Positions 33,661 to 46,116 of a DNA stretch of 64,000 bases are shown here, in pieces. This DNA comes from Flectonema sp. DT1601 (Eukaryota; Euglenozoa; Diplonemea; Diplonemida; Diplonemidae), in NCBI GenBank assembly GCA_964019425.1, contig OZ025837.1, positions 186,001 through 250,000 on the forward strand, written 5' to 3'. Each line of letters begins with the position of its first letter. Within the stretch, counting starts at the first letter, position 1. The notes below the pieces were generated by a model. The model was not told the DNA's origin and did no database searches. It saw only the letters and a program-made list of their open reading frames with translations. The translations under genes and the position numbers were made by a program.

Positions 33661-34443
33661 CTACTGAAAGGCCGCCTCCGACAGAGCACAGTTGGTGCAT
33701 CCCCCGCGGCCGCACAACGGAGGAACGCAAGGTCCCTGAAGCATCCTCGGGCACCAGTCGTCAACACACTGTCCGTAGATGATTCTGCACTGGTCGTATC
33801 CCGAGGTCTCGCACTTGTCAAGCGCGAGAGCCGAGCAGTCCACGCCGTCGCTGGCCAACGACGCGAACATCAGCCTCACGTTCGAATCCATGTCCACTCT
33901 CTCGAGGTGGTTTCGCGGAACCTGCTTCCTGAACGACATGAACTTGTGCTTGTCCTCCCCCGCGTCGCTGATGAACTTCGGGCCGCACTGCGAAGGAGTC
34001 CAACCCTCGGTCACCAGGTAGTCCCTGAAGTCCGCGTTCAGCCCGGCCTCGCATCCCGCACACTTGTAGATGTTGATGTAGATGTCGCACATCTTTATCG
34101 ACGGGTGGTCCGCGCACCAGAACCTCATGAACGAACCCGCCGCGATGTTCCATGGCGGGATGTAGGCGGCGTTCAGGATCTGGGACTCGGGGATGTGGAA
34201 GAACCTCGAACCAGCGGTTTCCGGGTCGATCCATCCAGGCATGTTGTTGGCCACCTGCCCGCCCCCGAGAGAGATCAACGTTCCGCTGCTCACCGTTGCC
34301 GCGCCGCTCGTGTCAGGCGTCCCGAACACGCACCAACAGGTGTCCTTCGGGTACTGAGCCAGCGCCGCTTGCAGGGCAGGCGAGTCTTGAGCTTGCGCAG
34401 CTGCGACGAATGCAGAGAAGATCATGGTTGCGATGGCCTTCAT
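33661..34443 (-). CDS. Cysteine-rich secreted protein, array copy 16
   Basis: Complete copy. Its upstream spacer has the +3 microsatellite allele (34918-34941 then ATTCAG), the same as copy 4, twelve units away. Confidence 0.82.
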   Translation of the reverse strand: MKAIATMIFSAFVAAAQAQDSPALQAALAQYPKDTCWCVFGTPDTSGAATVSSGTLISLGGGQVANNMPGWIDPETAGSRFFHIPESQILNAAYIPPWNIAAGSFMRFWCADHPSIKMCDIYINIYKCAGCEAGLNADFRDYLVTEGWTPSQCGPKFISDAGEDKHKFMSFRKQVPRNHLERVDMDSNVRLMFASLASDGVDCSALALDKCETSGYDQCRIIYGQCVDDWCPRMLQGPCVPPLCGRGGCTNCALSEAAFQ

Positions 34444-35608
34444 TATTGCTTTTTTTTTTTTTTTGTTTTTTTGTTTTTTTTGCACGAAAGGGGGCTTAGA
34501 GCAAAACCTGTTTTGAGAAGGAAGGCGTGACAAAAAAAGCAAACCACACGAGGCAAGACAACAAAGACTGCTACAGAACATCGCCCGTGCAATGCGGGAA
34601 CACCGTAAACGTACGTGACCAGCAGCGTACGGCGCCCGAGAAGGGAAAGGGAAAGGGGAAAAGGAAAGGGAAAGGGAGGAAGGTGTTGTGTGTTGTGCAT
34701 CTGAAAAAAAAGAGGCGAGAGGAAACAATTTGGCAAAAGAAAACGGTCGGTCCCAGAGGCGCGGCGCGGCGGCTCTCTAGCTTGAGCAGCCAGCCGCAAA
34801 AAGGAACAATAATAAAGATAACAAAGGCCTCGGCAAGAAAACGATTTTCTGACATATTTTTTTTCTTTTTTTTTTTTTTCCATCAGAACCGGCTTCCATC
34901 CCACACACAGAGAAGACACCGCCACCGCCACCGCCACCGCCATTCAGTCGAAAGATAGATGCATGTCAAAACGGAGGTGAGGCGTTGCTTTTTTCCCCCT
35001 CGGTTCGCTGTTTCTTCTTTTGCTTTCCAGCCGCCGTGTGGGGGAAAAAGAAAAAAAAAGCAACTTGGAGCCTGCCGCGAACAACACAAAATAATTAAGA
35101 AAAGAGGTGAAAAGGCTTTGCGCCGCCAAGCAAAGTCGCCTTTCTAACCCGCCAACCGAAAATGCATGCAGCAAACGCTCCCCCCGCTCCCCCCCGCTCT
35201 TCTGTGGGCCACGCAGCCAACACCAGGAAGACAAGAGGACCACAAGAACCGATCGAGGGGGAAAAGAAAGAAACGCGGAGAATACCCTGGCAAGAGCTCG
35301 GTATCCACCCCCACGGAGGGCCAAAAATTGCCGACGAAGAAAAAGGACGGAATGGGTTTCAGTTCGCTTTTTCTCGGAAAGAACAAAGAAAAGAATGGCC
35401 CACGTGGTGTGGGGAAAACGAGTTGGAACTCGGAAAACACAACAACAAGAAAGTCCTTGTTGGTGCGCACGTGACAGGCAAAAAGGAAAAAAAAAGGTTG
35501 GTGGGTGTCGCGTCCCAGCCAAAAAAAAAAAAAAGGAAGCAGCAGAAGAAGAACAGGGGTGCCCGAATACCTGTTCTGTTGTTCGCGCCGCGCGTGTTCC
35601 CCATCATC

Positions 35609-36391
35609 CTACTGAAAGGCCGCCTCCGACAGAGCACAGTTGGTGCATCCCCCGCGGCCGCACAACGGAGGAACGCAAGGTCCCTGAAGCATCCTCGGGC
35701 ACCAGTCGTCAACACACTGTCCGTAGATGATTCTGCACTGGTCGTATCCCGAGGTCTCGCACTTGTCAAGCGCGAGAGCCGAGCAGTCCACGCCGTCGCT
35801 GGCCAACGACGCGAACATCAGCCTCACGTTCGAATCCATGTCCACTCTCTCGAGGTGGTTTCGCGGAACCTGCTTCCTGAACGACATGAACTTGTGCTTG
35901 TCCTCCCCCGCGTCGCTGATGAACTTCGGGCCGCACTGCGAAGGAGTCCAACCCTCGGTCACCAGGTAGTCCCTGAAGTCCGCGTTCAGCCCGGCCTCGC
36001 ATCCCGCACACTTGTAGATGTTGATGTAGATGTCGCACATCTTTATCGACGGGTGGTCCGCGCACCAGAACCTCATGAACGAACCCGCCGCGATGTTCCA
36101 TGGCGGGATGTAGGCGGCGTTCAGGATCTGGGACTCGGGGATGTGGAAGAACCTCGAACCAGCGGTTTCCGGGTCGATCCATCCAGGCATGTTGTTGGCC
36201 ACCTGCCCGCCCCCGAGAGAGATCAACGTTCCGCTGCTCACCGTTGCCGCGCCGCTCGTGTCAGGCGTCCCGAACACGCACCAACAGGTGTCCTTCGGGT
36301 ACTGAGCCAGCGCCGCTTGCAGGGCAGGCGAGTCTTGAGCTTGCGCAGCTGCGACGAATGCAGAGAAGATCATGGTTGCGATGGCCTTCAT
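35609..36391 (-). CDS. Cysteine-rich secreted protein, array copy 17
   Basis: Complete copy, standard allele and standard spacer. Confidence 0.82.
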   Translation of the reverse strand: MKAIATMIFSAFVAAAQAQDSPALQAALAQYPKDTCWCVFGTPDTSGAATVSSGTLISLGGGQVANNMPGWIDPETAGSRFFHIPESQILNAAYIPPWNIAAGSFMRFWCADHPSIKMCDIYINIYKCAGCEAGLNADFRDYLVTEGWTPSQCGPKFISDAGEDKHKFMSFRKQVPRNHLERVDMDSNVRLMFASLASDGVDCSALALDKCETSGYDQCRIIYGQCVDDWCPRMLQGPCVPPLCGRGGCTNCALSEAAFQ

Positions 36392-37553
36392 TATTGCTTT
36401 TTTTTTTTTTTTGTTTTTTTGTTTTTTTTGCACGAAAGGGGGCTTAGAGCAAAACCTGTTTTGAGAAGGAAGGCGTGACAAAAAAAGCAAACCACACGAG
36501 GCAAGACAACAAAGACTGCTACAGAACATCGCCCGTGCAATGCGGGAACACCGTAAACGTACGTGACCAGCAGCGTACGGCGCCCGAGAAGGGAAAGGGA
36601 AAGGGGAAAAGGAAAGGGAAAGGGAGGAAGGTGTTGTGTGTTGTGCATCTGAAAAAAAAGAGGCGAGAGGAAACAATTTGGCAAAAGAAAACGGTCGGTC
36701 CCAGAGGCGCGGCGCGGCGGCTCTCTAGCTTGAGCAGCCAGCCGCAAAAAGGAACAATAATAAAGATAACAAAGGCCTCGGCAAGAAAACGATTTTCTGA
36801 CATATTTTTTTTCTTTTTTTTTTTTTTCCATCAGAACCGGCTTCCATCCCACACACAGAGAAGACACCGCCACCGCCACCGCCACCCTTCAGTCGAAAGA
36901 TAGATGCATGTCAAAACGGAGGTGAGGCGTTGCTTTTTTCCCCCTCGGTTCGCTGTTTCTTCTTTTGCTTTCCAGCCGCCGTGTGGGGGAAAAAGAAAAA
37001 AAAAGCAACTTGGAGCCTGCCGCGAACAACACAAAATAATTAAGAAAAGAGGTGAAAAGGCTTTGCGCCGCCAAGCAAAGTCGCCTTTCTAACCCGCCAA
37101 CCGAAAATGCATGCAGCAAACGCTCCCCCCGCTCCCCCCCGCTCTTCTGTGGGCCACGCAGCCAACACCAGGAAGACAAGAGGACCACAAGAACCGATCG
37201 AGGGGGAAAAGAAAGAAACGCGGAGAATACCCTGGCAAGAGCTCGGTATCCACCCCCACGGAGGGCCAAAAATTGCCGACGAAGAAAAAGGACGGAATGG
37301 GTTTCAGTTCGCTTTTTCTCGGAAAGAACAAAGAAAAGAATGGCCCACGTGGTGTGGGGAAAACGAGTTGGAACTCGGAAAACACAACAACAAGAAAGTC
37401 CTTGTTGGTGCGCACGTGACAGGCAAAAAGGAAAAAAAAAGGTTGGTGGGTGTCGCGTCCCAGCCAAAAAAAAAAAAAAGGAAGCAGCAGAAGAAGAACA
37501 GGGGTGCCCGAATACCTGTTCTGTTGTTCGCGCCGCGCGTGTTCCCCATCATC

Positions 37554-38336
37554 CTACTGAAAGGCCGCCTCCGACAGAGCACAGTTGGTGCATCCCCCGC
37601 GGCCGCACAACGGAGGAACGCAAGGTCCCTGAAGCATCCTCGGGCACCAGTCGTCAACACACTGTCCGTAGATGATTCTGCACTGGTCGTATCCCGAGGT
37701 CTCGCACTTGTCAAGCGCGAGAGCCGAGCAGTCCACGCCGTCGCTGGCCAACGACGCGAACATCAGCCTCACGTTCGAATCCATGTCCACTCTCTCGAGG
37801 TGGTTTCGCGGAACCTGCTTCCTGAACGACATGAACTTGTGCTTGTCCTCCCCCGCGTCGCTGATGAACTTCGGGCCGCACTGCGAAGGAGTCCAACCCT
37901 CGGTCACCAGGTAGTCCCTGAAGTCCGCGTTCAGCCCGGCCTCGCATCCCGCACACTTGTAGATGTTGATGTAGATGTCGCACATCTTTATCGACGGGTG
38001 GTCCGCGCACCAGAACCTCATGAACGAACCCGCCGCGATGTTCCATGGCGGGATGTAGGCGGCGTTCAGGATCTGGGACTCGGGGATGTGGAAGAACCTC
38101 GAACCAGCGGTTTCCGGGTCGATCCATCCAGGCATGTTGTTGGCCACCTGCCCGCCCCCGAGAGAGATCAACGTTCCGCTGCTCACCGTTGCCGCGCCGC
38201 TCGTGTCAGGCGTCCCGAACACGCACCAACAGGTGTCCTTCGGGTACTGAGCCAGCGCCGCTTGCAGGGCAGGCGAGTCTTGAGCTTGCGCAGCTGCGAC
38301 GAATGCAGAGAAGATCATGGTTGCGATGGCCTTCAT
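37554..38336 (-). CDS. Cysteine-rich secreted protein, array copy 18
   Basis: Complete copy, standard allele and standard spacer. Confidence 0.82.
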   Translation of the reverse strand: MKAIATMIFSAFVAAAQAQDSPALQAALAQYPKDTCWCVFGTPDTSGAATVSSGTLISLGGGQVANNMPGWIDPETAGSRFFHIPESQILNAAYIPPWNIAAGSFMRFWCADHPSIKMCDIYINIYKCAGCEAGLNADFRDYLVTEGWTPSQCGPKFISDAGEDKHKFMSFRKQVPRNHLERVDMDSNVRLMFASLASDGVDCSALALDKCETSGYDQCRIIYGQCVDDWCPRMLQGPCVPPLCGRGGCTNCALSEAAFQ

Positions 38337-39498
38337 TATTGCTTTTTTTTTTTTTTTGTTTTTTTGTTTTTTTTGCACGAAAGGGGGCTTAGAGCAAAAC
38401 CTGTTTTGAGAAGGAAGGCGTGACAAAAAAAGCAAACCACACGAGGCAAGACAACAAAGACTGCTACAGAACATCGCCCGTGCAATGCGGGAACACCGTA
38501 AACGTACGTGACCAGCAGCGTACGGCGCCCGAGAAGGGAAAGGGAAAGGGGAAAAGGAAAGGGAAAGGGAGGAAGGTGTTGTGTGTTGTGCATCTGAAAA
38601 AAAAGAGGCGAGAGGAAACAATTTGGCAAAAGAAAACGGTCGGTCCCAGAGGCGCGGCGCGGCGGCTCTCTAGCTTGAGCAGCCAGCCGCAAAAAGGAAC
38701 AATAATAAAGATAACAAAGGCCTCGGCAAGAAAACGATTTTCTGACATATTTTTTTTCTTTTTTTTTTTTTTCCATCAGAACCGGCTTCCATCCCACACA
38801 CAGAGAAGACACCGCCACCGCCACCGCCACCCTTCAGTCGAAAGATAGATGCATGTCAAAACGGAGGTGAGGCGTTGCTTTTTTCCCCCTCGGTTCGCTG
38901 TTTCTTCTTTTGCTTTCCAGCCGCCGTGTGGGGGAAAAAGAAAAAAAAAGCAACTTGGAGCCTGCCGCGAACAACACAAAATAATTAAGAAAAGAGGTGA
39001 AAAGGCTTTGCGCCGCCAAGCAAAGTCGCCTTTCTAACCCGCCAACCGAAAATGCATGCAGCAAACGCTCCCCCCGCTCCCCCCCGCTCTTCTGTGGGCC
39101 ACGCAGCCAACACCAGGAAGACAAGAGGACCACAAGAACCGATCGAGGGGGAAAAGAAAGAAACGCGGAGAATACCCTGGCAAGAGCTCGGTATCCACCC
39201 CCACGGAGGGCCAAAAATTGCCGACGAAGAAAAAGGACGGAATGGGTTTCAGTTCGCTTTTTCTCGGAAAGAACAAAGAAAAGAATGGCCCACGTGGTGT
39301 GGGGAAAACGAGTTGGAACTCGGAAAACACAACAACAAGAAAGTCCTTGTTGGTGCGCACGTGACAGGCAAAAAGGAAAAAAAAAGGTTGGTGGGTGTCG
39401 CGTCCCAGCCAAAAAAAAAAAAAAGGAAGCAGCAGAAGAAGAACAGGGGTGCCCGAATACCTGTTCTGTTGTTCGCGCCGCGCGTGTTCCCCATCATC

Positions 39499-40281
39499 CT
39501 ACTGAAAGGCCGCCTCCGACAGAGCACAGTTGGTGCATCCCCCGCGGCCGCACAACGGAGGAACGCAAGGTCCCTGAAGCATCCTCGGGCACCAGTCGTC
39601 AACACACTGTCCGTAGATGATTCTGCACTGGTCGTATCCCGAGGTCTCGCACTTGTCAAGCGCGAGAGCCGAGCAGTCCACGCCGTCGCTGGCCAACGAC
39701 GCGAACATCAGCCTCACGTTCGAATCCATGTCCACTCTCTCGAGGTGGTTTCGCGGAACCTGCTTCCTGAACGACATGAACTTGTGCTTGTCCTCCCCCG
39801 CGTCGCTGATGAACTTCGGGCCGCACTGCGAAGGAGTCCAACCCTCGGTCACCAGGTAGTCCCTGAAGTCCGCGTTCAGCCCGGCCTCGCATCCCGCACA
39901 CTTGTAGATGTTGATGTAGATGTCGCACATCTTTATCGACGGGTGGTCCGCGCACCAGAACCTCATGAACGAACCCGCCGCGATGTTCCATGGCGGGATG
40001 TAGGCGGCGTTCAGGATCTGGGACTCGGGGATGTGGAAGAACCTCGAACCAGCGGTTTCCGGGTCGATCCATCCAGGCATGTTGTTGGCCACCTGCCCGC
40101 CCCCGAGAGAGATCAACGTTCCGCTGCTCACCGTTGCCGCGCCGCTCGTGTCAGGCGTCCCGAACACGCACCAACAGGTGTCCTTCGGGTACTGAGCCAG
40201 CGCCGCTTGCAGGGCAGGCGAGTCTTGAGCTTGCGCAGCTGCGACGAATGCAGAGAAGATCATGGTTGCGATGGCCTTCAT
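39499..40281 (-). CDS. Cysteine-rich secreted protein, array copy 19
   Basis: Complete copy, standard allele and standard spacer. Confidence 0.82.
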   Translation of the reverse strand: MKAIATMIFSAFVAAAQAQDSPALQAALAQYPKDTCWCVFGTPDTSGAATVSSGTLISLGGGQVANNMPGWIDPETAGSRFFHIPESQILNAAYIPPWNIAAGSFMRFWCADHPSIKMCDIYINIYKCAGCEAGLNADFRDYLVTEGWTPSQCGPKFISDAGEDKHKFMSFRKQVPRNHLERVDMDSNVRLMFASLASDGVDCSALALDKCETSGYDQCRIIYGQCVDDWCPRMLQGPCVPPLCGRGGCTNCALSEAAFQ

Positions 40282-41443
40282 TATTGCTTTTTTTTTTTTT
40301 TTGTTTTTTTGTTTTTTTTGCACGAAAGGGGGCTTAGAGCAAAACCTGTTTTGAGAAGGAAGGCGTGACAAAAAAAGCAAACCACACGAGGCAAGACAAC
40401 AAAGACTGCTACAGAACATCGCCCGTGCAATGCGGGAACACCGTAAACGTACGTGACCAGCAGCGTACGGCGCCCGAGAAGGGAAAGGGAAAGGGGAAAA
40501 GGAAAGGGAAAGGGAGGAAGGTGTTGTGTGTTGTGCATCTGAAAAAAAAGAGGCGAGAGGAAACAATTTGGCAAAAGAAAACGGTCGGTCCCAGAGGCGC
40601 GGCGCGGCGGCTCTCTAGCTTGAGCAGCCAGCCGCAAAAAGGAACAATAATAAAGATAACAAAGGCCTCGGCAAGAAAACGATTTTCTGACATATTTTTT
40701 TTCTTTTTTTTTTTTTTCCATCAGAACCGGCTTCCATCCCACACACAGAGAAGACACCGCCACCGCCACCGCCACCCTTCAGTCGAAAGATAGATGCATG
40801 TCAAAACGGAGGTGAGGCGTTGCTTTTTTCCCCCTCGGTTCGCTGTTTCTTCTTTTGCTTTCCAGCCGCCGTGTGGGGGAAAAAGAAAAAAAAAGCAACT
40901 TGGAGCCTGCCGCGAACAACACAAAATAATTAAGAAAAGAGGTGAAAAGGCTTTGCGCCGCCAAGCAAAGTCGCCTTTCTAACCCGCCAACCGAAAATGC
41001 ATGCAGCAAACGCTCCCCCCGCTCCCCCCCGCTCTTCTGTGGGCCACGCAGCCAACACCAGGAAGACAAGAGGACCACAAGAACCGATCGAGGGGGAAAA
41101 GAAAGAAACGCGGAGAATACCCTGGCAAGAGCTCGGTATCCACCCCCACGGAGGGCCAAAAATTGCCGACGAAGAAAAAGGACGGAATGGGTTTCAGTTC
41201 GCTTTTTCTCGGAAAGAACAAAGAAAAGAATGGCCCACGTGGTGTGGGGAAAACGAGTTGGAACTCGGAAAACACAACAACAAGAAAGTCCTTGTTGGTG
41301 CGCACGTGACAGGCAAAAAGGAAAAAAAAAGGTTGGTGGGTGTCGCGTCCCAGCCAAAAAAAAAAAAAAGGAAGCAGCAGAAGAAGAACAGGGGTGCCCG
41401 AATACCTGTTCTGTTGTTCGCGCCGCGCGTGTTCCCCATCATC

Positions 41444-42226
41444 CTACTGAAAGGCCGCCTCCGACAGAGCACAGTTGGTGCATCCCCCGCGGCCGCACAA
41501 CGGAGGAACGCAAGGTCCCTGAAGCATCCTCGGGCACCAGTCGTCAACACACTGTCCGTAGATGATTCTGCACTGGTCGTATCCCGAGGTCTCGCACTTG
41601 TCAAGCGCGAGAGCCGAGCAGTCCACGCCGTCGCTGGCCAACGACGCGAACATCAGCCTCACGTTCGAATCCATGTCCACTCTCTCGAGGTGGTTTCGCG
41701 GAACCTGCTTCCTGAACGACATGAACTTGTGCTTGTCCTCCCCCGCGTCGCTGATGAACTTCGGGCCGCACTGCGAAGGAGTCCAACCCTCGGTCACCAG
41801 GTAGTCCCTGAAGTCCGCGTTCAGCCCGGCCTCGCATCCCGCACACTTGTAGATGTTGATGTAGATGTCGCACATCTTTATCGACGGGTGGTCCGCGCAC
41901 CAGAACCTCATGAACGAACCCGCCGCGATGTTCCATGGCGGGATGTAGGCGGCGTTCAGGATCTGGGACTCGGGGATGTGGAAGAACCTCGAACCAGCGG
42001 TTTCCGGGTCGATCCATCCAGGCATGTTGTTGGCCACCTGCCCGCCCCCGAGAGAGATCAACGTTCCGCTGCTCACCGTTGCCGCGCCGCTCGTGTCAGG
42101 CGTCCCGAACACGCACCAACAGGTGTCCTTCGGGTACTGAGCCAGCGCCGCTTGCAGGGCAGGCGAGTCTTGAGCTTGCGCAGCTGCGACGAATGCAGAG
42201 AAGATCATGGTTGCGATGGCCTTCAT
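41444..42226 (-). CDS. Cysteine-rich secreted protein, array copy 20
   Basis: Complete copy, standard allele and standard spacer. Confidence 0.82.
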   Translation of the reverse strand: MKAIATMIFSAFVAAAQAQDSPALQAALAQYPKDTCWCVFGTPDTSGAATVSSGTLISLGGGQVANNMPGWIDPETAGSRFFHIPESQILNAAYIPPWNIAAGSFMRFWCADHPSIKMCDIYINIYKCAGCEAGLNADFRDYLVTEGWTPSQCGPKFISDAGEDKHKFMSFRKQVPRNHLERVDMDSNVRLMFASLASDGVDCSALALDKCETSGYDQCRIIYGQCVDDWCPRMLQGPCVPPLCGRGGCTNCALSEAAFQ

Positions 42227-43388
42227 TATTGCTTTTTTTTTTTTTTTGTTTTTTTGTTTTTTTTGCACGAAAGGGGGCTTAGAGCAAAACCTGTTTTGAG
42301 AAGGAAGGCGTGACAAAAAAAGCAAACCACACGAGGCAAGACAACAAAGACTGCTACAGAACATCGCCCGTGCAATGCGGGAACACCGTAAACGTACGTG
42401 ACCAGCAGCGTACGGCGCCCGAGAAGGGAAAGGGAAAGGGGAAAAGGAAAGGGAAAGGGAGGAAGGTGTTGTGTGTTGTGCATCTGAAAAAAAAGAGGCG
42501 AGAGGAAACAATTTGGCAAAAGAAAACGGTCGGTCCCAGAGGCGCGGCGCGGCGGCTCTCTAGCTTGAGCAGCCAGCCGCAAAAAGGAACAATAATAAAG
42601 ATAACAAAGGCCTCGGCAAGAAAACGATTTTCTGACATATTTTTTTTCTTTTTTTTTTTTTTCCATCAGAACCGGCTTCCATCCCACACACAGAGAAGAC
42701 ACCGCCACCGCCACCGCCACCCTTCAGTCGAAAGATAGATGCATGTCAAAACGGAGGTGAGGCGTTGCTTTTTTCCCCCTCGGTTCGCTGTTTCTTCTTT
42801 TGCTTTCCAGCCGCCGTGTGGGGGAAAAAGAAAAAAAAAGCAACTTGGAGCCTGCCGCGAACAACACAAAATAATTAAGAAAAGAGGTGAAAAGGCTTTG
42901 CGCCGCCAAGCAAAGTCGCCTTTCTAACCCGCCAACCGAAAATGCATGCAGCAAACGCTCCCCCCGCTCCCCCCCGCTCTTCTGTGGGCCACGCAGCCAA
43001 CACCAGGAAGACAAGAGGACCACAAGAACCGATCGAGGGGGAAAAGAAAGAAACGCGGAGAATACCCTGGCAAGAGCTCGGTATCCACCCCCACGGAGGG
43101 CCAAAAATTGCCGACGAAGAAAAAGGACGGAATGGGTTTCAGTTCGCTTTTTCTCGGAAAGAACAAAGAAAAGAATGGCCCACGTGGTGTGGGGAAAACG
43201 AGTTGGAACTCGGAAAACACAACAACAAGAAAGTCCTTGTTGGTGCGCACGTGACAGGCAAAAAGGAAAAAAAAAGGTTGGTGGGTGTCGCGTCCCAGCC
43301 AAAAAAAAAAAAAAGGAAGCAGCAGAAGAAGAACAGGGGTGCCCGAATACCTGTTCTGTTGTTCGCGCCGCGCGTGTTCCCCATCATC

Positions 43389-44171
43389 CTACTGAAAGGC
43401 CGCCTCCGACAGAGCACAGTTGGTGCATCCCCCGCGGCCGCACAACGGAGGAACGCAAGGTCCCTGAAGCATCCTCGGGCACCAGTCGTCAACACACTGT
43501 CCGTAGATGATTCTGCACTGGTCGTATCCCGAGGTCTCGCACTTGTCAAGCGCGAGAGCCGAGCAGTCCACGCCGTCGCTGGCCAACGACGCGAACATCA
43601 GCCTCACGTTCGAATCCATGTCCACTCTCTCGAGGTGGTTTCGCGGAACCTGCTTCCTGAACGACATGAACTTGTGCTTGTCCTCCCCCGCGTCGCTGAT
43701 GAACTTCGGGCCGCACTGCGAAGGAGTCCAACCCTCGGTCACCAGGTAGTCCCTGAAGTCCGCGTTCAGCCCGGCCTCGCATCCCGCACACTTGTAGATG
43801 TTGATGTAGATGTCGCACATCTTTATCGACGGGTGGTCCGCGCACCAGAACCTCATGAACGAACCCGCCGCGATGTTCCATGGCGGGATGTAGGCGGCGT
43901 TCAGGATCTGGGACTCGGGGATGTGGAAGAACCTCGAACCAGCGGTTTCCGGGTCGATCCATCCAGGCATGTTGTTGGCCACCTGCCCGCCCCCGAGAGA
44001 GATCAACGTTCCGCTGCTCACCGTTGCCGCGCCGCTCGTGTCAGGCGTCCCGAACACGCACCAACAGGTGTCCTTCGGGTACTGAGCCAGCGCCGCTTGC
44101 AGGGCAGGCGAGTCTTGAGCTTGCGCAGCTGCGACGAATGCAGAGAAGATCATGGTTGCGATGGCCTTCAT
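43389..44171 (-). CDS. Cysteine-rich secreted protein, array copy 21
   Basis: Complete copy, standard allele and standard spacer. Confidence 0.82.
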   Translation of the reverse strand: MKAIATMIFSAFVAAAQAQDSPALQAALAQYPKDTCWCVFGTPDTSGAATVSSGTLISLGGGQVANNMPGWIDPETAGSRFFHIPESQILNAAYIPPWNIAAGSFMRFWCADHPSIKMCDIYINIYKCAGCEAGLNADFRDYLVTEGWTPSQCGPKFISDAGEDKHKFMSFRKQVPRNHLERVDMDSNVRLMFASLASDGVDCSALALDKCETSGYDQCRIIYGQCVDDWCPRMLQGPCVPPLCGRGGCTNCALSEAAFQ

Positions 44172-45333
44172 TATTGCTTTTTTTTTTTTTTTGTTTTTTT
44201 GTTTTTTTTGCACGAAAGGGGGCTTAGAGCAAAACCTGTTTTGAGAAGGAAGGCGTGACAAAAAAAGCAAACCACACGAGGCAAGACAACAAAGACTGCT
44301 ACAGAACATCGCCCGTGCAATGCGGGAACACCGTAAACGTACGTGACCAGCAGCGTACGGCGCCCGAGAAGGGAAAGGGAAAGGGGAAAAGGAAAGGGAA
44401 AGGGAGGAAGGTGTTGTGTGTTGTGCATCTGAAAAAAAAGAGGCGAGAGGAAACAATTTGGCAAAAGAAAACGGTCGGTCCCAGAGGCGCGGCGCGGCGG
44501 CTCTCTAGCTTGAGCAGCCAGCCGCAAAAAGGAACAATAATAAAGATAACAAAGGCCTCGGCAAGAAAACGATTTTCTGACATATTTTTTTTCTTTTTTT
44601 TTTTTTTCCATCAGAACCGGCTTCCATCCCACACACAGAGAAGACACCGCCACCGCCACCGCCACCCTTCAGTCGAAAGATAGATGCATGTCAAAACGGA
44701 GGTGAGGCGTTGCTTTTTTCCCCCTCGGTTCGCTGTTTCTTCTTTTGCTTTCCAGCCGCCGTGTGGGGGAAAAAGAAAAAAAAAGCAACTTGGAGCCTGC
44801 CGCGAACAACACAAAATAATTAAGAAAAGAGGTGAAAAGGCTTTGCGCCGCCAAGCAAAGTCGCCTTTCTAACCCGCCAACCGAAAATGCATGCAGCAAA
44901 CGCTCCCCCCGCTCCCCCCCGCTCTTCTGTGGGCCACGCAGCCAACACCAGGAAGACAAGAGGACCACAAGAACCGATCGAGGGGGAAAAGAAAGAAACG
45001 CGGAGAATACCCTGGCAAGAGCTCGGTATCCACCCCCACGGAGGGCCAAAAATTGCCGACGAAGAAAAAGGACGGAATGGGTTTCAGTTCGCTTTTTCTC
45101 GGAAAGAACAAAGAAAAGAATGGCCCACGTGGTGTGGGGAAAACGAGTTGGAACTCGGAAAACACAACAACAAGAAAGTCCTTGTTGGTGCGCACGTGAC
45201 AGGCAAAAAGGAAAAAAAAAGGTTGGTGGGTGTCGCGTCCCAGCCAAAAAAAAAAAAAAGGAAGCAGCAGAAGAAGAACAGGGGTGCCCGAATACCTGTT
45301 CTGTTGTTCGCGCCGCGCGTGTTCCCCATCATC

Positions 45334-46116
45334 CTACTGAAAGGCCGCCTCCGACAGAGCACAGTTGGTGCATCCCCCGCGGCCGCACAACGGAGGAACG
45401 CAAGGTCCCTGAAGCATCCTCGGGCACCAGTCGTCAACACACTGTCCGTAGATGATTCTGCACTGGTCGTATCCCGAGGTCTCGCACTTGTCAAGCGCGA
45501 GAGCCGAGCAGTCCACGCCGTCGCTGGCCAACGACGCGAACATCAGCCTCACGTTCGAATCCATGTCCACTCTCTCGAGGTGGTTTCGCGGAACCTGCTT
45601 CCTGAACGACATGAACTTGTGCTTGTCCTCCCCCGCGTCGCTGATGAACTTCGGGCCGCACTGCGAAGGAGTCCAACCCTCGGTCACCAGGTAGTCCCTG
45701 AAGTCCGCGTTCAGCCCGGCCTCGCATCCCGCACACTTGTAGATGTTGATGTAGATGTCGCACATCTTTATCGACGGGTGGTCCGCGCACCAGAACCTCA
45801 TGAACGAACCCGCCGCGATGTTCCATGGCGGGATGTAGGCGGCGTTCAGGATCTGGGACTCGGGGATGTGGAAGAACCTCGAACCAGCGGTTTCCGGGTC
45901 GATCCATCCAGGCATGTTGTTGGCCACCTGCCCGCCCCCGAGAGAGATCAACGTTCCGCTGCTCACCGTTGCCGCGCCGCTCGTGTCAGGCGTCCCGAAC
46001 ACGCACCAACAGGTGTCCTTCGGGTACTGAGCCAGCGCCGCTTGCAGGGCAGGCGAGTCTTGAGCTTGCGCAGCTGCGACGAATGCAGAGAAGATCATGG
46101 TTGCGATGGCCTTCAT
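45334..46116 (-). CDS. Cysteine-rich secreted protein, array copy 22
   Basis: Complete copy, standard allele and standard spacer. Confidence 0.82.
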   Translation of the reverse strand: MKAIATMIFSAFVAAAQAQDSPALQAALAQYPKDTCWCVFGTPDTSGAATVSSGTLISLGGGQVANNMPGWIDPETAGSRFFHIPESQILNAAYIPPWNIAAGSFMRFWCADHPSIKMCDIYINIYKCAGCEAGLNADFRDYLVTEGWTPSQCGPKFISDAGEDKHKFMSFRKQVPRNHLERVDMDSNVRLMFASLASDGVDCSALALDKCETSGYDQCRIIYGQCVDDWCPRMLQGPCVPPLCGRGGCTNCALSEAAFQ